A program made the position numbers and the translations under genes. This document shows, piece by piece, positions 60,960 through 64,000 of a DNA stretch of 64,000 nucleotides. The first letter of the stretch is position 1. Each line of letters starts with the position of its first letter. This DNA comes from Anaerotruncus sp. (GTDB taxonomy: Bacteria; Bacillota; Clostridia; Oscillospirales; Acutalibacteraceae). Under the pieces are notes generated by a model, which searched no databases, was not told the origin of the DNA, and saw nothing but the letters and a program-made list of their open reading frames with translations. Location of the stretch: positions 806,001 through 870,000 of the forward strand of contig CP091724.1 of assembly GCA_022009795.1 (NCBI GenBank), given 5' to 3'.

Positions 60960-60995
60960 ACAGCGGCGAACGGAATTTCCGTTTGCCGCTGTTTT
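60960..60995. terminator. bidirectional terminator
   Basis: Long stem ACAGCGGC-G-AACGGAA/TTCCGTT-T-GCCGCTGT, with TTTT on the plus strand and T-rich sequence on the minus strand, between convergent genes. Confidence 0.85.
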
Positions 60996-61006
60996 ATGCG
61001 CTTATT

Positions 61007-62128
61007 CTATTTGAAATACATATAATACTGGCATTTGATCATGCCGTTATAAAAGCTTTCTGCGCTTATCGGCGCGCCTGCCGAAGCATTTTTCAAATTC
61101 CTCATCCGGTGAAATTATACCATAGCTCCAGCCGTGGCGCGGAGCAAATTTTTCGCCCATTATTTTATATAGGCGCTCCGCCTCTTTTATATCGAGCATA
61201 CGCTCACCATAAGGCGGATTTGTTACAAGTGTGCCGTTTTCCGTTTGCGGATTAAAATCGGCAATATCGGCATTTGAAAGGCGCAAAAAAACTTGTGCAT
61301 ACCCACGCGCTTTGCATTTATATGAGTGAGCGCAAGCGCATGATCGTCTATGTCGCTTCCGAAGGCCACGAAATCAGTATCCGTTTTAACAAAATCACGG
61401 CAGCGTTCTTTTTCATTTTTCCAAACTCTTTCGGGAATAATATCCCAATTCTGCGCTGCAAACTCACGGTTTAAGCCCGGCGCAATGTTATGGGCCAGCA
61501 TTGCACCCTCAATAAGCACGGTGCCGCTGCCGCAAAACGGGTCATAAAGCGCATGGTAATGGCGCAGTTTCGAGAGCGAGCACATTGCCGCGGCAAGCGT
61601 TTCCCTGATGGGAGCGTCGTTGGATTCCGGGCGATATCCCCTTTTATGAAGGCCCGCGCCCGAGGTATCGAGCATAACGGTTACATCATCCTTAATAATC
61701 GAAAAGCGGATTTGATGAACGGCGCCTGTTTCCCGGAACCAATCGATTCTGTAATCCTCTTTAAGACTTTCAACAACGGCCTTTTTTATGATTTTTTGGC
61801 AATCGGGCACGGAGTGAAGTGCGGAATCAATACTGTAGCCCTTAACGGGAAACGCATCGTTTTTTTACCGATAAAAATCACACCAATTTATAAGCTTAAC
61901 CTTATCAAAAAGCTCTGTGAAGGTGGTGGCTTTAAATCTGTCGCCAACAATCATAATTCTTTCGGCGAAGCGGGAATTTATATTTGCGCGGGCAAGAATA
62001 TTTTCATCGCCCTCAAAAAACACTCTGCCGTTTTCTGCGCAAACATTATCTGCGCCCATAAATTTCAATTCCTGCGAAACAAGCCCTTCAAGCCCAAAAA
62101 GGCAAGTGGCGGTCATATAATAATACAT
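61007..62128 (-). CDS. THUMP-domain class I RNA methyltransferase, RlmL N-terminal type (frameshifted)
   Basis: SAM-dependent RNA m2G-type methyltransferase. THUMP part: TATCLFGLEGLVSQELKFMG and NINSRFAERIMIVGDRF. Catalytic domain: HALYDPFCGSGTVLIEGAML, FGSDIDDHAL, and the NPPYGER motif (LVTNPPYGERM). Breaks at the T-run 61860-61866, near 61285 and near 61050. The corrected end is KLYNGMIKCQYYMYFK at 61007. About 373 residues, like the YpsC/RlmL-like proteins of Firmicutes. Target position (rRNA or tRNA) is not decided by sequence. Confidence 0.85.
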
Positions 62129-62149
62129 AATTTAAACAATTTCCTTAAT

Positions 62150-63004
62150 TTATTCTATAACGGCAGAAGCGTGCCTTGTAACATGGCAGCCGACATTAAC
62201 TGAAACGGGAAGCCCTGCCATATGTGTTGGATACGTTTCAATATTAACGGCAAGTGCCGTTGTTTTTTTCCGCCAAAGCCCTGCGGCCCGATATCAAGAG
62301 AGTTGATTTTTTCAAGCAATTCGTTTTTCAAGCTCTGCATAAAAACACAACGGGATTATGAGACGAAACATTACGGCACAGAGCTTTTTTTGCAAGCAGC
62401 GCGCAATATTCAAAATCGCCGCCTATTCCTATTCCGAGCACGATTGGCGGGCAAGGATTTGAGCCTGCATTTTTTTAACAACACCAACGATAAAATCAAT
62501 TATATCCTGCCTTGTTGCGCTTGGAGTAAACATTTTAAGTGCGCTCATATTTTCGCTTCCGAAGCCCTTAGGTGCCGCGGTGATTTTGATTTTATCGCCC
62601 GGCACAATTCGGGTGTGAATAACGGCGGGGGTATTATCATTTGTGTTTACCCTATCATAAAAAGGATCGCGCACAACGGATTTTCTTAAAAGCCCTTCAA
62701 CATAGCCCTGTGAAACGCCCTTATTAACGGCGGTTTCGAAATCATCACCCGTAATATGCACATCTTGACCGATTTCCGCAAATATAACGGCCATACCGGT
62801 ATCCTGGCAAATAGGAATATTAAGCTCTGCCGCCGCATCTATATTTGCCTTCAAATCAGAAAGCACGGATTTTGCGGTTTCACTGCATTCGCACTTTTCG
62901 CTGCACGAAATGCAATCAATCAAATCCGACGGCAACACTTTATTTGCCTTGATAACAAGCTCTTTAACCGTTTCCGTTATACGCGAAGAAGCAATATTTT
63001 TCAT
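62150..63004 (-). CDS. class I (Fe-S) fumarate hydratase, alpha subunit (frameshifted)
   Basis: N-terminal-type subunit of the two-subunit fumarase; it holds the 4Fe-4S cluster. Motifs: [40 protein letters not shown] and [18 protein letters not shown], with break points near 62470, 62350 and 62270, and the end [20 protein letters not shown]. About 284 residues. The start [10 protein letters not shown] (63004) has no strong RBS. An insert with [10 protein letters not shown] at residues about 33-42 adds cysteines close together. The beta subunit lies about 30 kb away at 31278-31829. Confidence 0.88.
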
Positions 63005-63127
63005 ATTCTCAACTCTTTCCGACTGTATTAAAAAAGCCTCACCCGCAGCAACCGGGCGTGGTGCAAGCAAATCCGCCGATGAAGATTGCCTTTAAAAAGT
63101 AATTTTTTCGGCTGATTTCCAAAAAAG

Positions 63128-63162
63128 AAGCCGGGACTGAGGGTTGCCCAGAATCCCGGCTT
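63128..63162 (-). terminator. terminator after divIC
   Basis: 9-bp arms AAGCCGGGA/TCCCGGCTT with a partly paired loop, followed on the minus strand by CTTTTTTGG. Confidence 0.8.
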
Positions 63163-63180
63163 TAACAAACAATATTCAAA

Positions 63181-63491
63181 TTATTTACTGCCCGCCACAT
63201 CGTAAAACACGATTTCATCGGACTTAACATAGCCTTTTTCGCGGGCTTTTTGCTCGATATATTCATCTCTGTCGTCCGAATCAAGAATTTGCTCAAGCTT
63301 TGCATTTTTCGGCATTCTGCGCCTGAAGCTGAGCCGTGTAAGCAGCCTCCTGCTTTTTAAGGCGGCTGATATCCGAATACTGCGAAGCGATAATTCCGCC
63401 GCAGATAAAGAACATAACAACAAGCCCTGCCAAAACGATTGCAGAGCGTGCTCTTTTATTTTCTTTTAGGCTGCGAAGAAACTTTTGCCAT
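63181..63491 (-). CDS. divIC: FtsB/DivIC-family septum formation initiator (frameshifted)
   Basis: Bitopic division protein of about 103 residues. Short cytoplasmic start MAKVSSQPK, one membrane segment (AIVLAGLVVMFFICGGIIAS), then a coiled coil (SRLKKQEAAYTAQLQAQNAK) and the C-terminal DEYIEQKAREKGYVKSDEIV typical of DivIC. Breaks at A-runs near 63463 and 63315. It lies downstream of yabQ, the same order as in Bacillus (yabP-yabQ-divIC). Confidence 0.85.
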
Positions 63492-63591
63492 TCTTATCAC
63501 CGGATTTAAACTTATTGTGTAATATAAATTTATTATAATACAGCTTATGCATAAATTGCAACACTTTTTTTAAAACTTTGTTTCTGTTTTT

Positions 63592-64000
63592 TTAACAAAG
63601 TTTTTTTGAGGCCGACTGCCGCCTGTTTACGCACGGCAATCGTTTTTTTCTGCTTATAAGCAGCAGGTAAATAACAAGACCGCCGAAATAAGCGGCGGCA
63701 TACATTGCCCTCATAATGCCGTTATTAAACCCAAGCAGCAAAAACCAAAAAAGAGCAAAAGAATATATAACAAAAAAACCAAAAAATCAAAGAAAAAAAC
63801 ACTGCTGCCTTGGTTGAAAACGAAAGACCGAAAAAGCGCATTAAATCATAAATCGGGCCGAGCAAAAAGCCGCAAATCAAAAACACCGCTGCAATTTTTA
63901 AGCACCGAATACCCTCTTTTAAAAAAAGCCTTTTTTTCCTTTGATTTTTTTACTGCTGTAAACAAGCGCCGAAACCTCGCCGCTGATTTGAAGAACGCCG
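63592..64000 (-). CDS. yabQ: spore cortex protein YabQ, 5' end outside the window (frameshifted)
   Basis: Partial minus-strand gene. Joined over several T/A runs it reads QISGEVSALVYSSKK at the window edge, then VFLICGFLLGPIYDLMRFFG, a hydrophobic FFSLIFWFFVIYSFALFWFL segment, and NNGIMRAMYAAAYFGGLVIY before a basic tail and TAA at 63592. The membrane topology and the GFLLG..YDL.R and NNG..R motifs match YabQ, and it precedes divIC as in other spore formers. Confidence is limited by the many breaks. Confidence 0.65.

Overview
The window looks like a chromosomal segment of an anaerobic, spore-forming Clostridia member, most likely of the Oscillospiraceae/Ruminococcaceae type. This rests on gene content and order: sigK, spoIVB, whiA, yabQ-divIC, pyruvate formate-lyase with its activase, a two-subunit Fe-S fumarase, ECF transporter genes and the hprK-ROK kinase-murB-rapZ-whiA-dnaE-pfkA-spoIVB block. 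Nearly all protein-coding sequence is on the minus strand. Plus-strand genes occur mainly at 18.4-27.0 kb, 36.3-37.7 kb, 53.7-54.9 kb and 59.8-60.9 kb.

A dominant property is that most genes are cut by frameshifts in A/T (sometimes C/G) homopolymers. Wherever the original frame can be reconstructed from family conservation, the run is too long by one or two bases. A tRNA-Lys anticodon loop also has one base too many. I read this as systematic homopolymer insertion error in the assembly, not gene decay, so I annotate such loci as single CDSs spanning the breaks.

Layout. 0-4.5 kb: upp, a lactaldehyde-reductase-like alcohol dehydrogenase, a YgjP-like metallopeptidase, a decayed phage MuF/ADP-ribosyltransferase remnant, and a five-tRNA operon (Gly-Arg-His-Gln-Lys). 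4.5-17.5 kb: a long minus-strand run, ruvC-ruvA-ruvB-glmM-methyltransferase-ecfA1-ecfA2-ecfT-truA-DUF5711-cvpA-pgsA-zinc-ribbon ClpC, covering recombination, cell-wall precursor synthesis, vitamin uptake, tRNA modification, lipid synthesis and proteolysis. 17.7-27.0 kb: an accessory region with a flavodoxin-fold reductase, a CDF metal exporter, a membrane-anchored esterase, an AgrA/AgrC-like two-component system, and a three-gene signalling cassette (zinc-ribbon membrane LRR protein, helix-turn-helix-like protein, atypical Ser/Thr kinase) flanked by two near-identical hairpin terminators, then sigK. 27-32 kb: GNAT, DtxR-type regulator with its operator, pflA-pflB, fumarase beta subunit. 32-44 kb: two tandem parvulin-type foldases, an O-antigen-ligase-like protein, a YfhO protein, a two-domain glycosyltransferase and SpoIVB. 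44-53.5 kb: pfkA, dnaE, whiA, rapZ, murB, ROK kinase, hprK. 53.7-64 kb: a GT4 glycosyltransferase, nrdR with NrdR boxes, an EamA transporter, an aminotransferase, an SOS-controlled dinB with a small partner gene, an HprK-like P-loop protein, DUF3784, an RlmL-like methyltransferase, fumarase alpha subunit, divIC and a partial yabQ.

The least explained parts are the kinase/LRR cassette, the cysteine-rich 45-codon ORF with a long imperfect hairpin between ruvC and ruvA, the phage remnant beside the tRNA array, and the roughly 30-kb separation of the two fumarase subunits.
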